Source: Sphingomonas sp.
Lineage (GTDB): Bacteria; Pseudomonadota; Alphaproteobacteria; Sphingomonadales; Sphingomonadaceae
Reading direction: 5' to 3'
Assembly: GCA_017418975.1 (NCBI GenBank)
Contig: JAFOMG010000019.1
Location: 141,173-205,172 of the forward strand
DNA length: 64,000 nt
Below the pieces are notes generated by a model. The model saw only the letters and a list, made by a program, of their open reading frames with translations. It searched no databases and had not been told where the DNA came from. This document shows positions 50,765-59,363 of the stretch, piece after piece. Both the position numbers and the translations under genes were made by a program. The stretch's first letter is position 1. The number at the start of each line of letters is the position of its first letter.

Positions 50765-51897
50765 CGGCTTTCCTCCCCATATTCGTAATAGCTGCCGAAC
50801 CGCCGCCCGCCCGGCTGGAACGACACGGAATTGAGCACGAGCTGGATATGCTCGCAGCCATCGAGCGTGTTCACCGCGGCGCGCAGATCGCCCTCGCTGG
50901 TCCTGTCGGCACGCACGACGAGCATCACCTGCCCCACGTGCAGCGCCAGCACCGATGCCGGCGACGCGGCCAGCGCGGGCGGCGAATCGAAGATCACGAT
51001 GCGGCGCGGATTGGCCGCGGCCAGCCCATCGAGCAGCGCCCGGGCGCGGTCGCTCGCCAGCAGCTCGGTGTCGCTGTTCGAACGCGCACCGGCCGGCAGC
51101 ACCGAAAGCTGCGGCACGTCGGTGTCGATGATGCATTCCTCGACGCTCGCCACCGACCCGGCCAGCACGTCGAGCAGGCCCGGGCCGCCCGGCAGGCCCA
51201 GGCGGGGCAGCAGGTCGGGCTTGGGGAAATCGGCATCGACCAGCAGCACCTCGACGTCCTTCTCGGTCGCCATCGAGAGCGCCAGGTTGATCGCGCAGAA
51301 GGTCTTGCCCTCGCTCGGCTGGGCCGAGCAGACCAGGATCATGCGGGCGCGGTCGGCGGCCTTGGCGGTATCCTTGGCGGCGACGGCGCGGGCGGTGAGC
51401 AGCAGCTGGCGCTTCACCATGCGGAATTCCTCCGCCAGCGGCGTGATCGCCGCGCCGGGCATCAGCATTCCGCCCTGTTCCAGCACCTCGCGGTCAAGCG
51501 GTGCCATGCGGCGGCCGGCCGGGCGCGCGGTGGCGATCTGCGGCTCGGGCTCGGCCGGGACGCCGCGCGCGAGCGCCGGCTGCACCGGCTCCGGTTCCGG
51601 AGCGGGCTCCGGCTCCGGCACGACGACGGCTTCGGGCGCCTGCTGCACCGGGGCCGGCCCGGGCTGCGGCGGCACGGGCGCCGGCTCGGGCTGCACTTCG
51701 GGCGGCGGCGGGGCCTGCGGCACCAGCGGCGGCACCACCATCGCGGGTTGCGCCACCGGCGCCGCCGCGCGCTTGCGCACCGGCGGCGGCGTTGGCGCTT
51801 CCTCGGGCGGCTCGACCGGCGGAGGCGCATAATGGAACGAAGGCGCCGCCCGTTCGAGCAGCGACCCCTTGAGCCGGCGGGGAGTCTGGTCGTTCAT
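50761..51897 (-). CDS. Exosortase A-associated tyrosine autokinase (BY-kinase)
   Basis: A 378-residue cytoplasmic protein. The C-terminal part (about 170-378) is a CpsD/Wzc-type P-loop kinase with Walker A (AQPSEGKT, 192-199) and Walker A' (LLVDADFPKP, about 218-227). The C-terminal YYEYGEESR holds three tyrosines that could be the phosphorylation cluster. The first 135 residues are extremely rich in Pro, Glu and Ala. It would act with the chain-length protein to control polymer length. Confidence 0.88.
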   Translation of the reverse strand: MNDQTPRRLKGSLLERAAPSFHYAPPPVEPPEEAPTPPPVRKRAAAPVAQPAMVVPPLVPQAPPPPEVQPEPAPVPPQPGPAPVQQAPEAVVVPEPEPAPEPEPVQPALARGVPAEPEPQIATARPAGRRMAPLDREVLEQGGMLMPGAAITPLAEEFRMVKRQLLLTARAVAAKDTAKAADRARMILVCSAQPSEGKTFCAINLALSMATEKDVEVLLVDADFPKPDLLPRLGLPGGPGLLDVLAGSVASVEECIIDTDVPQLSVLPAGARSNSDTELLASDRARALLDGLAAANPRRIVIFDSPPALAASPASVLALHVGQVMLVVRADRTSEGDLRAAVNTLDGCEHIQLVLNSVSFQPGGRRFGSYYEYGEESR

Positions 51898-51898
51898 C

Positions 51899-53413
51899 TC
51901 AGGCTCCCATGCCGCGCTGGAGGAATTCGACGCCGATCAGCCCGACATAGGCGAAGCACAAGGCGGCCAGCCCGCCGGCGAACAGCACCAGCTTTCGGCG
52001 GCGCATCGCAGTCTGCGCGGCGGTCACCACTTCGCCGATCGAGCCGATCACCGGCATGCCGCTCGCCTTTTCGAGCTTGGCGGCGGTCGGGAAGGTCGTG
52101 GTCAGCTTGCCCAGCGCGAAGGCGGCGGCCAGCCCGGCGCCCAGTCCGGCGATCAGCACGCCAGTGAGCAGCAGCGGCCGGTTGGGCGAGCTTGGCGCGC
52201 GCGGCTGGGTCGGCGGATCGACCACGTTGAACTTGTCGGCATCGGCGACATTCTGCGCCTGGCTCGCGATCTTCATCTGCTCGCGCTGGGCGAGCAGCGT
52301 GTCATACTGGCCTTTGAGCACCTGATATTGGCGCTCGATCTCGCCCTGTTCGGCGGCCACGCCCGGCGCTTCGGCCATCTTGGCCTGGAGGAGGTTCAGG
52401 TCGCCCTCGATCTGCGCCTTGCGCTGGATCAGCGCGGCGACGGTCGCCTGCTTGTCCGCCCGCATCGATTGCAGGCCGATATAGACCGGGTTGGAGGCGC
52501 CGGCCGACGCGCCGCTCACCACCGGCTCGCGCGCCGCCGCGCTCTGCGCCGCTGCAAGCTGGTTCTTCAGCGCGATCACATCGGGATGGCTGTCGGTATA
52601 GCCCTTGGCCCGCGCATCGGCGAGCTGGCCCTGGATCGCCGCGAGCCGCGCCCGCGCCGGGCCGGTCACCGCGCCGCCGCCGGCGCCGGCGATATTGGCC
52701 GGGGTGCTCGCCATCTGGGCGTTGACGACGTTGAGGCTCGATTGCGCCGCCGCCAGGTCCGACTGGATCTGGGCGAGCTGGGTGCGCGCCGCGGAGACGC
52801 GATCGTCGATCGACCCGGTGCCGGGCAGCGAACCGAGATAGCGGTTCTGGAAGTCCGCCTTCTTCGCCTCTGCATCGGCGAGCTGCTTCTGCCGCGCGTC
52901 GAGCTGCTGGTCCATGAAGTCGAGCGACTGGCTCGACTGGTCGCGATTGTCGGAGAGGTTCGCCTCGACGAAGATGTCGATCAGCTTCTGGGTGATCTGG
53001 CGGGCGAGCTTGCCGCTCGGCGCGGTGACCGCGATCTCGAACAGATTGTCCTGCTGCGCGGTCAGCTTGATCGCCTTCTGGAGGCCGGCCACCCGATCCG
53101 CCACGTCGCGATCGGTCGCGACGGTGCGGGCCAGGTCGGTGCCGCGCACGACTTTCTCCAGGTTGACCGCTGCGGTCAGCGTCTGGCGGACCCGGTCGAG
53201 GTCCTTTTGCTGGTTGAGCGCCGTCGTCCCGTCGGTGGGGATGATCTGGCGCAGCTGCACGAAGATGCGCGCGCGCGATTCATAGTTGTTGGGCATCTGC
53301 GACACCACCAGCCAGCCCGCCAGGCAGATGCCCCAGGCCACGGCCAGCGCCACCCAGCGCCGTTGCCAGATCGCGTGCAGTGCGCCGCGCAGCTCGTCGT
53401 AGAGGCTCCCCAC
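51899..53413 (-). CDS. Exosortase A-associated polysaccharide chain length determinant (Wzz-like)
   Basis: A 504-residue inner membrane protein with a membrane helix near each end (about 18-38 and 418-440, plus a third near 480), and a long periplasmic helical part rich in Gln, Ala and Asp between them. This is the Wzz/PCP plan. It controls the length of the exopolysaccharide. It follows the export lipoprotein and is one base from the autokinase. Confidence 0.88.
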   Translation of the reverse strand: MGSLYDELRGALHAIWQRRWVALAVAWGICLAGWLVVSQMPNNYESRARIFVQLRQIIPTDGTTALNQQKDLDRVRQTLTAAVNLEKVVRGTDLARTVATDRDVADRVAGLQKAIKLTAQQDNLFEIAVTAPSGKLARQITQKLIDIFVEANLSDNRDQSSQSLDFMDQQLDARQKQLADAEAKKADFQNRYLGSLPGTGSIDDRVSAARTQLAQIQSDLAAAQSSLNVVNAQMASTPANIAGAGGGAVTGPARARLAAIQGQLADARAKGYTDSHPDVIALKNQLAAAQSAAAREPVVSGASAGASNPVYIGLQSMRADKQATVAALIQRKAQIEGDLNLLQAKMAEAPGVAAEQGEIERQYQVLKGQYDTLLAQREQMKIASQAQNVADADKFNVVDPPTQPRAPSSPNRPLLLTGVLIAGLGAGLAAAFALGKLTTTFPTAAKLEKASGMPVIGSIGEVVTAAQTAMRRRKLVLFAGGLAALCFAYVGLIGVEFLQRGMGA

Positions 53414-53423
53414 CCGCGCTACC

Positions 53424-54068
53424 TCAGAACATGCTCGTGGGGATGATGATCACGTCGCCCGGCTCGAGCTTGACGTTCGCCTTGATGTCCCCGTTCTTGA
53501 GCAGATCGCCCAGGCGCACCTTGTATTCGGTCTGCTTGCCGGTCTGACGGTCGTAGCGCACCAGCCGCGCGCGGTTGCCCGCGGCGAACTCGCTCAGGCC
53601 GCCCACCGCGATCATCGCGTCGAGCAGGGTCATGTTGGCGCGGTACGGGATCGAGGCCGGCTTCTCGGTCGCGCCGACGACGCGGACCTGCTGGCTGTAC
53701 GTCCCGTTGAAATTCTCGACGATCACCGAGACGATCGGATCCTTGATATACTCGCTCAGCGCGAATTTCAGGTCGTCCGCCAGCATCGCCGGGGTCTTGC
53801 CCACCGCCGGCATGTCGCTGATCAGCGGCACGGTGATGCGGCCGTCGGGGCGCACCTGCACCTTCGCCGACAGCTCGGGATTGCGCCACACGAACACCTG
53901 GAGCTGGTCCATCGGGCCGATGACATATTCATCGCTCGGCACTTCGCGCTGGGCCACCGCCGCCGCGGGCGGCAGCTCCGGGCGGCCACCGCCGCCGCCA
54001 CATCCCGCCAGCAGCGCCGCCGCCGCGCCGAGAGCCAGAAATGTCCTGCCGAAACCGATGAAACGCAT
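53424..54068 (-). CDS. Exosortase A-associated polysaccharide export lipoprotein (Wza-like)
   Basis: A 214-residue outer membrane lipoprotein with signal ending LLAGCGGG, then a polysaccharide-export (PES) domain (YVIGPMDQLQVFVWRNPELS) and a SLBB domain. It is the channel-side part of the export machinery. The start at 54068 has AAGGAG upstream. It is the first gene of the minus-strand locus, so its promoter lies in the region upstream. Confidence 0.92.
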   Translation of the reverse strand: MRFIGFGRTFLALGAAAALLAGCGGGGGRPELPPAAAVAQREVPSDEYVIGPMDQLQVFVWRNPELSAKVQVRPDGRITVPLISDMPAVGKTPAMLADDLKFALSEYIKDPIVSVIVENFNGTYSQQVRVVGATEKPASIPYRANMTLLDAMIAVGGLSEFAAGNRARLVRYDRQTGKQTEYKVRLGDLLKNGDIKANVKLEPGDVIIIPTSMF

Positions 54069-54400
54069 GCCGAGCTCCTTTCCCGGCGGGCACGCACGCC
54101 GCCGACGTCTCGGCAGCAACCCGCACAGGATCACGCTCAGCTATGGGGGTGAGAGGTAAATATCGGGTTAGGTCTTGCGGACCGTTCGTCGCTTTATCCC
54201 GATGGGACACGCGATCCCGGCGTGGGACATGCTTGTGATCGGCCGGGAACCAATTCCGCGAACGGGCGTTGAAGTGCCGATTGTGTTGCGTTCCCGCAAC
54301 AATGCGCAACTCCATTTTTCCCCGCGCCAAACTTTCCTTTGTACCAATTCCCAGTGAGTTGGTAGAGATTTTGCTCACCATAAGAAAAGGTGGGCCCTCC
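54069..54400. promoter_or_regulatory. Divergent regulatory region between the EPS locus and a TonB receptor gene
   Basis: This 332-base gap has no convincing gene. It must contain the promoters of two divergent genes. It holds an inverted repeat GTTGCG (54285-54290) with CGCAAC (54295-54300), another CGCAAC at 54305-54310, and two copies of ACCAATTCC (near 54249 and 54344). These could be regulator sites; the -10 and -35 elements cannot be placed firmly. Confidence 0.45.
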
Positions 54401-56815
54401 ATGCGTTTCCGTTCCACGTCGCTCCTCGCCATCGCCACTACCCTGGCGTTCGCCGTGCCGCCTGCCTTCGCGCAGGACACTGCCGAGCCGCAGGCCGATC
54501 AGGGCCCGGCATCCGAAGACACCCAGATCATCGTCACCGGCACGCGCGCCCAGGGCCGCTCGCGGCTCGACACCGCCTCGCCGGTCGACGTGCTGAGCGG
54601 CACCGCGCTGCGCAACCAGGGCACCACCGAGCTTGGTGCCGCGCTTGCCGCCATCGCCCCCTCGATCGACTTCCCGCGCCCCTCGGCCGTGGACGGTACG
54701 GACGCGATCCGCCCGGCCACGCTGCGCGGCCTTTCCCCGGACCAGACGCTCGTCCTGATCAACGGCGTGCGCGCGAACGCCTCGGCGCTGCTGAACATCA
54801 ACGGCTCGGTCGGCCGCGGCTCGGCGGCCGTGGATCTCAACACCATTCCCGCCACCGCGCTCGAGCGGATCGAAGTGCTGCGCGACGGCGCTTCGGCCCA
54901 ATATGGCTCGGACGCCATCGCCGGCGTGATCAACGTCCGCCTGCGCGAGGCGCGCTCGGGCGGCGGCGCCACTGCCACCTATGGCTTCTACGCCACCGAC
55001 ATCGACACGGCGCGCGGCAGCCGCTCGGTCACCGGCGAGCCTGCCTTCACCGCCTCGGCCTGGCAGGGCATCGGCTTTGGCGAGGACGGCTATGTCACTC
55101 TTTCCGGCGAATATCTGAACCGCGAGGCGACCAACCGCGCCGATTTCGATCCGCGCGTCACCCCCAGCCGCGTAACCGGCCGCTTCGGCGATCCCGCGGT
55201 CGAGCAATATACCGGCTATATCAACGCCGGCACCGGCATCGGCGACAATTTCAAGCTCTATGGCTGGTTCGGCTATCAGGACCGCGACAGCCGCAGCGCC
55301 GCCTTCCCGCGCCTGCCCAGCGCCGCCGGCGCCGTCTCCGGCATCTATCCGAACGGCTTCCTGCCGATCATCAACACCAAATCGACCAACGCGAACGGCG
55401 CGCTCGGCATCAAGGGCGACCTGGCCGGCTGGGACGTCGATCTCAACGTCGCCTATGGCCGCAACAAGATCGCTTACTACACCCGCAATTCGGCGAACTA
55501 TGCCTATGGCAACGCCTCGCCGACCAGCTTCTACGACGGCGCGCTGATCTACGACCAGTGGGTCGCCGGGCTCGACGTGTCGCGCAAGTTCGACGTGTTC
55601 CAGTCGCTGAACGTCGCCTTCGGCATCGAGGGGCGCCGCGAGGGCTTCAAGATCACGCCGGGCGAGCCGGCTTCGTGGAACTATCCCGCCACCGGCGCCG
55701 TGCCGGGCCAGGCGCCGGGCGCGCAGGGCTTTGGCGGCTTCTCCCCGCTCAACGCCATCGAGCGCAGCCGCAAGAACGTCTCGGGCTATATCGATCTCGA
55801 AGCCCAGATCACCGACAAGCTGCTGATCGGCCTGGCCGGCCGCGGCGAGCATTATACCGATTTCGGCGACACGGCGACCGGCAAGGTCTCGCTGCGCTAT
55901 GATTTCGCGCCCTGGTTCGCGCTGCGCGGCACCGCCTCGACCGGCTTCCGCGCGCCGAGCCTGCAGCAGCAATATTTCACGTCGATCGCCTCGGTGGTCC
56001 AGAACGGCTCGCCCGTCCTCACCGGCACCTTCCCCTCGGTCAGCGTCGTCGGCGCCGCATTGGGCGGCCTGCCGCTCGAGCCCGAGCGCTCGACCAACCT
56101 TTCGGTCGGCGCGGTGATCCGCTCGGGCGGGTTCGACCTGACGATCGACGCCTATCAGATCCGCCTGCGCAACCAGCTCGCGCTGTCGGAGAACATCCAG
56201 GCGAGCTTCAGTCCCCAGGTCGCCGCGCTGCTCGCCAGCACCAACACCGGCGCCCAGGCCGCGCGCTTCTTCATCAACGGCCTGCGCTCGCGCGTCCGCG
56301 GCATCGACGCGGTGGCGCATTACCGCCTGCCCACGGATGCCGCCGGCACCTTCGACTTCACGATCGCAGGCAATCTCAACCAGACCAAGGTCGACCGCAG
56401 CAGCATCCCCACCTCCACCGGCACGATCAACCCCGCGCCGGTCCTCTTCGCCCGCAGCCGCATCCTGACGATCGAGCAGGGCACGCCGGGCCAGAAGGTG
56501 ACGGGCTCGATCGACTGGTCGCTGGACAAGCTCGCGATCACCGCCCGCGCTAGCTATTATGGCGACGTCAACCAGCCCGGCACCACCCCGGCGGCGGACA
56601 TCCATAGCGGCCGCCACACCATTACCGACCTCGAATTGCGTTATCAGGCACTTAAGGGCGCACAGTTCGCACTCGGCGTGAACAATCTGTTCGACGTCTA
56701 TCCGGACTATACCATCGCCGCGAACAACAGCACCGGCGTGGTCGGCTTCCCCTTCTACTCGCCCTTCGGCTTTGGCGGGCGCTATGTCTATGCGCGGCTC
56801 GGCCTGAGCTGGTGA
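54401..56815 (+). CDS. TonB-dependent outer membrane receptor
   Basis: An 804-residue TonB receptor with signal peptide (MRFRSTSLLAIATTLAFAVP, cut near AFA), a short N-terminal DTQIIVTGTRAQG plug start, the plug (about 55-180), and a 22-strand barrel that ends in YVYARLGLSW. It takes up a ligand across the outer membrane with TonB energy. No siderophore or vitamin genes are near; the EPS locus is divergent. A 19-bp hairpin follows the stop. Confidence 0.9.
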   Translation: MRFRSTSLLAIATTLAFAVPPAFAQDTAEPQADQGPASEDTQIIVTGTRAQGRSRLDTASPVDVLSGTALRNQGTTELGAALAAIAPSIDFPRPSAVDGTDAIRPATLRGLSPDQTLVLINGVRANASALLNINGSVGRGSAAVDLNTIPATALERIEVLRDGASAQYGSDAIAGVINVRLREARSGGGATATYGFYATDIDTARGSRSVTGEPAFTASAWQGIGFGEDGYVTLSGEYLNREATNRADFDPRVTPSRVTGRFGDPAVEQYTGYINAGTGIGDNFKLYGWFGYQDRDSRSAAFPRLPSAAGAVSGIYPNGFLPIINTKSTNANGALGIKGDLAGWDVDLNVAYGRNKIAYYTRNSANYAYGNASPTSFYDGALIYDQWVAGLDVSRKFDVFQSLNVAFGIEGRREGFKITPGEPASWNYPATGAVPGQAPGAQGFGGFSPLNAIERSRKNVSGYIDLEAQITDKLLIGLAGRGEHYTDFGDTATGKVSLRYDFAPWFALRGTASTGFRAPSLQQQYFTSIASVVQNGSPVLTGTFPSVSVVGAALGGLPLEPERSTNLSVGAVIRSGGFDLTIDAYQIRLRNQLALSENIQASFSPQVAALLASTNTGAQAARFFINGLRSRVRGIDAVAHYRLPTDAAGTFDFTIAGNLNQTKVDRSSIPTSTGTINPAPVLFARSRILTIEQGTPGQKVTGSIDWSLDKLAITARASYYGDVNQPGTTPAADIHSGRHTITDLELRYQALKGAQFALGVNNLFDVYPDYTIAANNSTGVVGFPFYSPFGFGGRYVYARLGLSW

Positions 56816-56817
56816 GG

Positions 56818-56859
56818 CATTCCGGAGGGAGCGGCCGCGTGGCCGCTCCCTCCGGAATG
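56818..56859 (+). terminator. Strong 19-bp hairpin after the TonB receptor gene
   Basis: A perfect 19-bp stem with a four-base loop (arms 56818-56836 and 56841-56859, CATTCCGGAGGGAGCGGCC) starts three bases after the stop. There is no T-run, so its role as a terminator is likely but not certain. Confidence 0.6.
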
Positions 56860-56880
56860 GCGGAGCCGGTGCATTGACGC

Positions 56881-57465
56881 ATGGTCGAGGGAGCCTATTT
56901 TCCGGCCATGCTGCACGATCTCCCCGTGGGCAGGGCCCTGCGCCGTTTCCGCATCCTCAACGGGATCAAGCAGGGCCATGTCGCCGAGCGCCTGGCCGTT
57001 ACCCAGGCCAGCGTGTCGCGCTGGGAAAGCGGCACGCACGCGCCCGAGGCTGCAATGCGCGAGCGCATCCTGGCGATGATCGCCGCCAATGCCGGCAATG
57101 ACGCGGACGTCGCGCTGAAGCGCCTGGTCGAGTCTTCGAGCGCCCCGGTGCATCTCGTATGCGATGCCACCCATCGCCTGCTCGCCGCCTCGCCCAGCCG
57201 GGCGAAAGCCTGGGCGGACAGCGCCGACAGCTTCCTGAACCGCTCGCTCTGGAGCTTTGCCAGCCCGGAGATCGTCGCCGCCGAAGCGGGGCTCGCCGAT
57301 CGCGGCTGGTATGATCGTCCGTTCCAGCGGCTGGAATTCCACACCGGCCATAATGGCTGCGCGGTGATAGCGGTGCTGCCCAGCATGTTGCGCTGGGAAA
57401 CGGTGCCGCTCGCCGACGGCCGGATCGGCCGCATCACCACCACCATCGCATTCGATCCGGCATAG
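56881..57465 (+). CDS. XRE-family regulator with C-terminal sensor-like domain
   Basis: A 194-residue protein with an XRE-type HTH (about residues 18-70; QGHVAERLAVTQASVSRWES) and a C-terminal domain of about 115 residues with a PAS-like pattern. ATG at 56881 was used; one at 56908 is possible. It lies between the TonB receptor and an MFS gene and could control either. The effector is unknown. Confidence 0.83.
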   Translation: MVEGAYFPAMLHDLPVGRALRRFRILNGIKQGHVAERLAVTQASVSRWESGTHAPEAAMRERILAMIAANAGNDADVALKRLVESSSAPVHLVCDATHRLLAASPSRAKAWADSADSFLNRSLWSFASPEIVAAEAGLADRGWYDRPFQRLEFHTGHNGCAVIAVLPSMLRWETVPLADGRIGRITTTIAFDPA

Positions 57466-57592
57466 GGCCGACCGACATTCCGGGGTGACGCGGCCGATGG
57501 CAGGCCGAAGCGCCCGGATCGCGATCCGGTACCGGCGGCGCCCGTATAATCTATTCGTGGCCATCATCGGCGCCTGCTCCTAGCAGGGCGGC

Positions 57593-58750
57593 ATGCGCAC
57601 CCCCTGGCCCCGAATCATCACGCTCTGGCTGGTCGGAATCCTCGCCGCCGCGCAGCTCGCCAAGATCTCCGCCATCGCACCGATCCTGCGCGAGAGCTTC
57701 CATCTGTCGCTACCCGAGATCGCGCTGCTGATCTCGCTGCTCGAGGTGGGCGGCGCGCTGTTCGGCTTCGTCGCCGGCCTTGGCCTCGCCCGCTTCGGCA
57801 TGCGCGCCTTCCTGCTGCTCGGCGGCGCCACGCTCGCCGGCACCAGCCTGGTCGAGGCGATTGCCCCCAGCCCCGCCATCCTGTTCGCCGCCCGCGCAGT
57901 GGAGGGCATCGGCTATCTCCTGATGGTGATCGTCGCGCCCACCGCCATCGCCGCTCTCGCCACCGAGCGGAGCCGCGGCCGCGCGCTCGCCCTGTGGAGC
58001 ACCTTCGTGCCCGTGGGCCTGGCATTGGGCAGCGCGGTCACCGCCTCGCTGGTCACCCTGGCGGGCCCGCGCGGCGTGATGCTGGTCTGGGCGGTCGCGC
58101 TGGCCGCGATTACGGCCCTGCTCACGCGCTTCCCGCTCCCCGGCGCCAGCGGCCGGCGGATCACCCTCCCCGCCCCGGCCGCCTGGATCTCCACCTTCGC
58201 CTTCGGCCTCTACACCCTGTTCGTCTGCGCGCTGCTCATGCTGCTGCCGAGCTTCCTGGTCGAGCGCAGCAGCGCCCCGATCGAGCAGGTCGGGCTGGTC
58301 ACCGCGCTGGCCTCGCTCGCCGCCCTGCCCGGCTCGGCCGCTGCCATGTGGCTGATGCGGGGCGGCGCGCTGGGCCGGGGCCGGATGATGCTGGTCTCGA
58401 TACTGGCCCTGCTCGCCACGCTGCCCCTGGTCTTCTGGCTCTATCAGGGTACCGGAGCGAGCCTGGCCGAAAGCGGCGCCATCGCCATCGGCGCGACGCT
58501 CATCAGCGGCCTCGTCCCGCCGTTGATGTTCGCCCGCCTGCCCGCCCAGTCCGGGGCCACCACGCCCGACGATCCCCGAATCGCGGCGGCGAACGGCCTG
58601 ATCACCCAGTTCGGCGCGGGCGGCGCGCTGCTCGGCCCGCCGCTCGCCGGCATGGTCGTCGCCGCCTGGGGCTGGCCGGCGCTCGGCATCGCCCTGATCG
58701 CGCTGGTGCTGGCGATGCTCGCCTGCCTGCTGGCCGCCGAAAGCCTCTGA
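57593..58750 (+). CDS. MFS transporter
   Basis: A 385-residue major facilitator protein with about 12 membrane helices and a typical GxLADRxGRR-type loop replaced by LARFGMRAFLLLGG between helices 2 and 3. It moves a small molecule across the inner membrane. The substrate cannot be told. The neighbours are an XRE regulator (upstream) and an Rnk-like gene (downstream). Confidence 0.85.
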   Translation: MRTPWPRIITLWLVGILAAAQLAKISAIAPILRESFHLSLPEIALLISLLEVGGALFGFVAGLGLARFGMRAFLLLGGATLAGTSLVEAIAPSPAILFAARAVEGIGYLLMVIVAPTAIAALATERSRGRALALWSTFVPVGLALGSAVTASLVTLAGPRGVMLVWAVALAAITALLTRFPLPGASGRRITLPAPAAWISTFAFGLYTLFVCALLMLLPSFLVERSSAPIEQVGLVTALASLAALPGSAAAMWLMRGGALGRGRMMLVSILALLATLPLVFWLYQGTGASLAESGAIAIGATLISGLVPPLMFARLPAQSGATTPDDPRIAAANGLITQFGAGGALLGPPLAGMVVAAWGWPALGIALIALVLAMLACLLAAESL

Positions 58751-58957
58751 CGCGGTTTGACAACCCCCGGCCCAGGCCCCATCGTCCCCGCATGATGCTT
58801 CGCGCACCCACGCTGCGATACCGCATTCACGCGGGACAGTTCCTGGCAGGCAACTAGCCCCGGGTTCTCCTCAGGCATGTCCCGGAGATCCGGGGCCAAG
58901 CAATGCGCCGTTCGGCGCCCCGGCGGCATCGCCGCCTTTGCCTGGGAGTTCCAGAAT

Positions 58958-59356
58958 ATGAGCAAGACCCGCAAGGCGGCCAGCCGGCCGCCGATCGACA
59001 TGATCGATTCCGAAGCCGAGCGCCTCGCCGGCCTGGCGCTCAGCGTCGAGCGCCGCTTTCCCGCGGTCAGCGCGCTGCTGCTCCGCGAGACCGAGCGCGC
59101 CAGGCTGCACAGCGCGGCCGCCATTTCGCCCGATACGGTGACGATGGGTTCCACGGTGGAGTTCGTCGACGACAGCAGCGGCACGCGGCGCACCGTCACG
59201 CTCGTCTACCCGTCCGACGCGGATATCTCCCGGGGGCGGATCTCGGTCCTCACGCCCGTGGGCGCGGCGCTGATCGGGCTGCGGACGGGCCAGTCGATCC
59301 TGTGGCCCGATCGCCACCTCACCGTGCTGGGAGTCCGCCAAGCCGCGCCGGGCTGA
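58958..59356 (+). CDS. rnk: Rnk / GreA-type C-terminal domain protein
   Basis: A 132-residue protein with an N-terminal helical part (about 10-60) and a GreA/B C-terminal FKBP-like domain (about 65-130; PDTVTMGSTVEFVDDSSG then SDADISRGRISVLTPVGAAL). This is the plan of Rnk, a regulator of nucleoside diphosphate kinase, and of transcription factors that touch the RNA polymerase secondary channel. It starts at 58958 (GGGAG upstream); the longer frame upstream is not supported. It converges with the decarboxylase. Confidence 0.83.
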   Translation: MSKTRKAASRPPIDMIDSEAERLAGLALSVERRFPAVSALLLRETERARLHSAAAISPDTVTMGSTVEFVDDSSGTRRTVTLVYPSDADISRGRISVLTPVGAALIGLRTGQSILWPDRHLTVLGVRQAAPG

Positions 59357-59363
59357 TCGCGGC

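Noticed and set aside
54175-54357. A 60-codon frame in the divergent EPS/TonB region
   Set aside because: No ribosome binding site, overlaps the likely promoters, and has no recognisable pattern.
54194-56617. An 807-codon open frame on the minus strand opposite the TonB receptor gene
   Set aside because: It is the high-GC antisense shadow of a clear TonB receptor; composition is Arg/Gly/Ala-rich with no family pattern.
58798-58857. A 19-22 codon frame with ATG near 58795
   Set aside because: Too short, no good ribosome binding site, basic composition with no recognisable pattern; probably intergenic.
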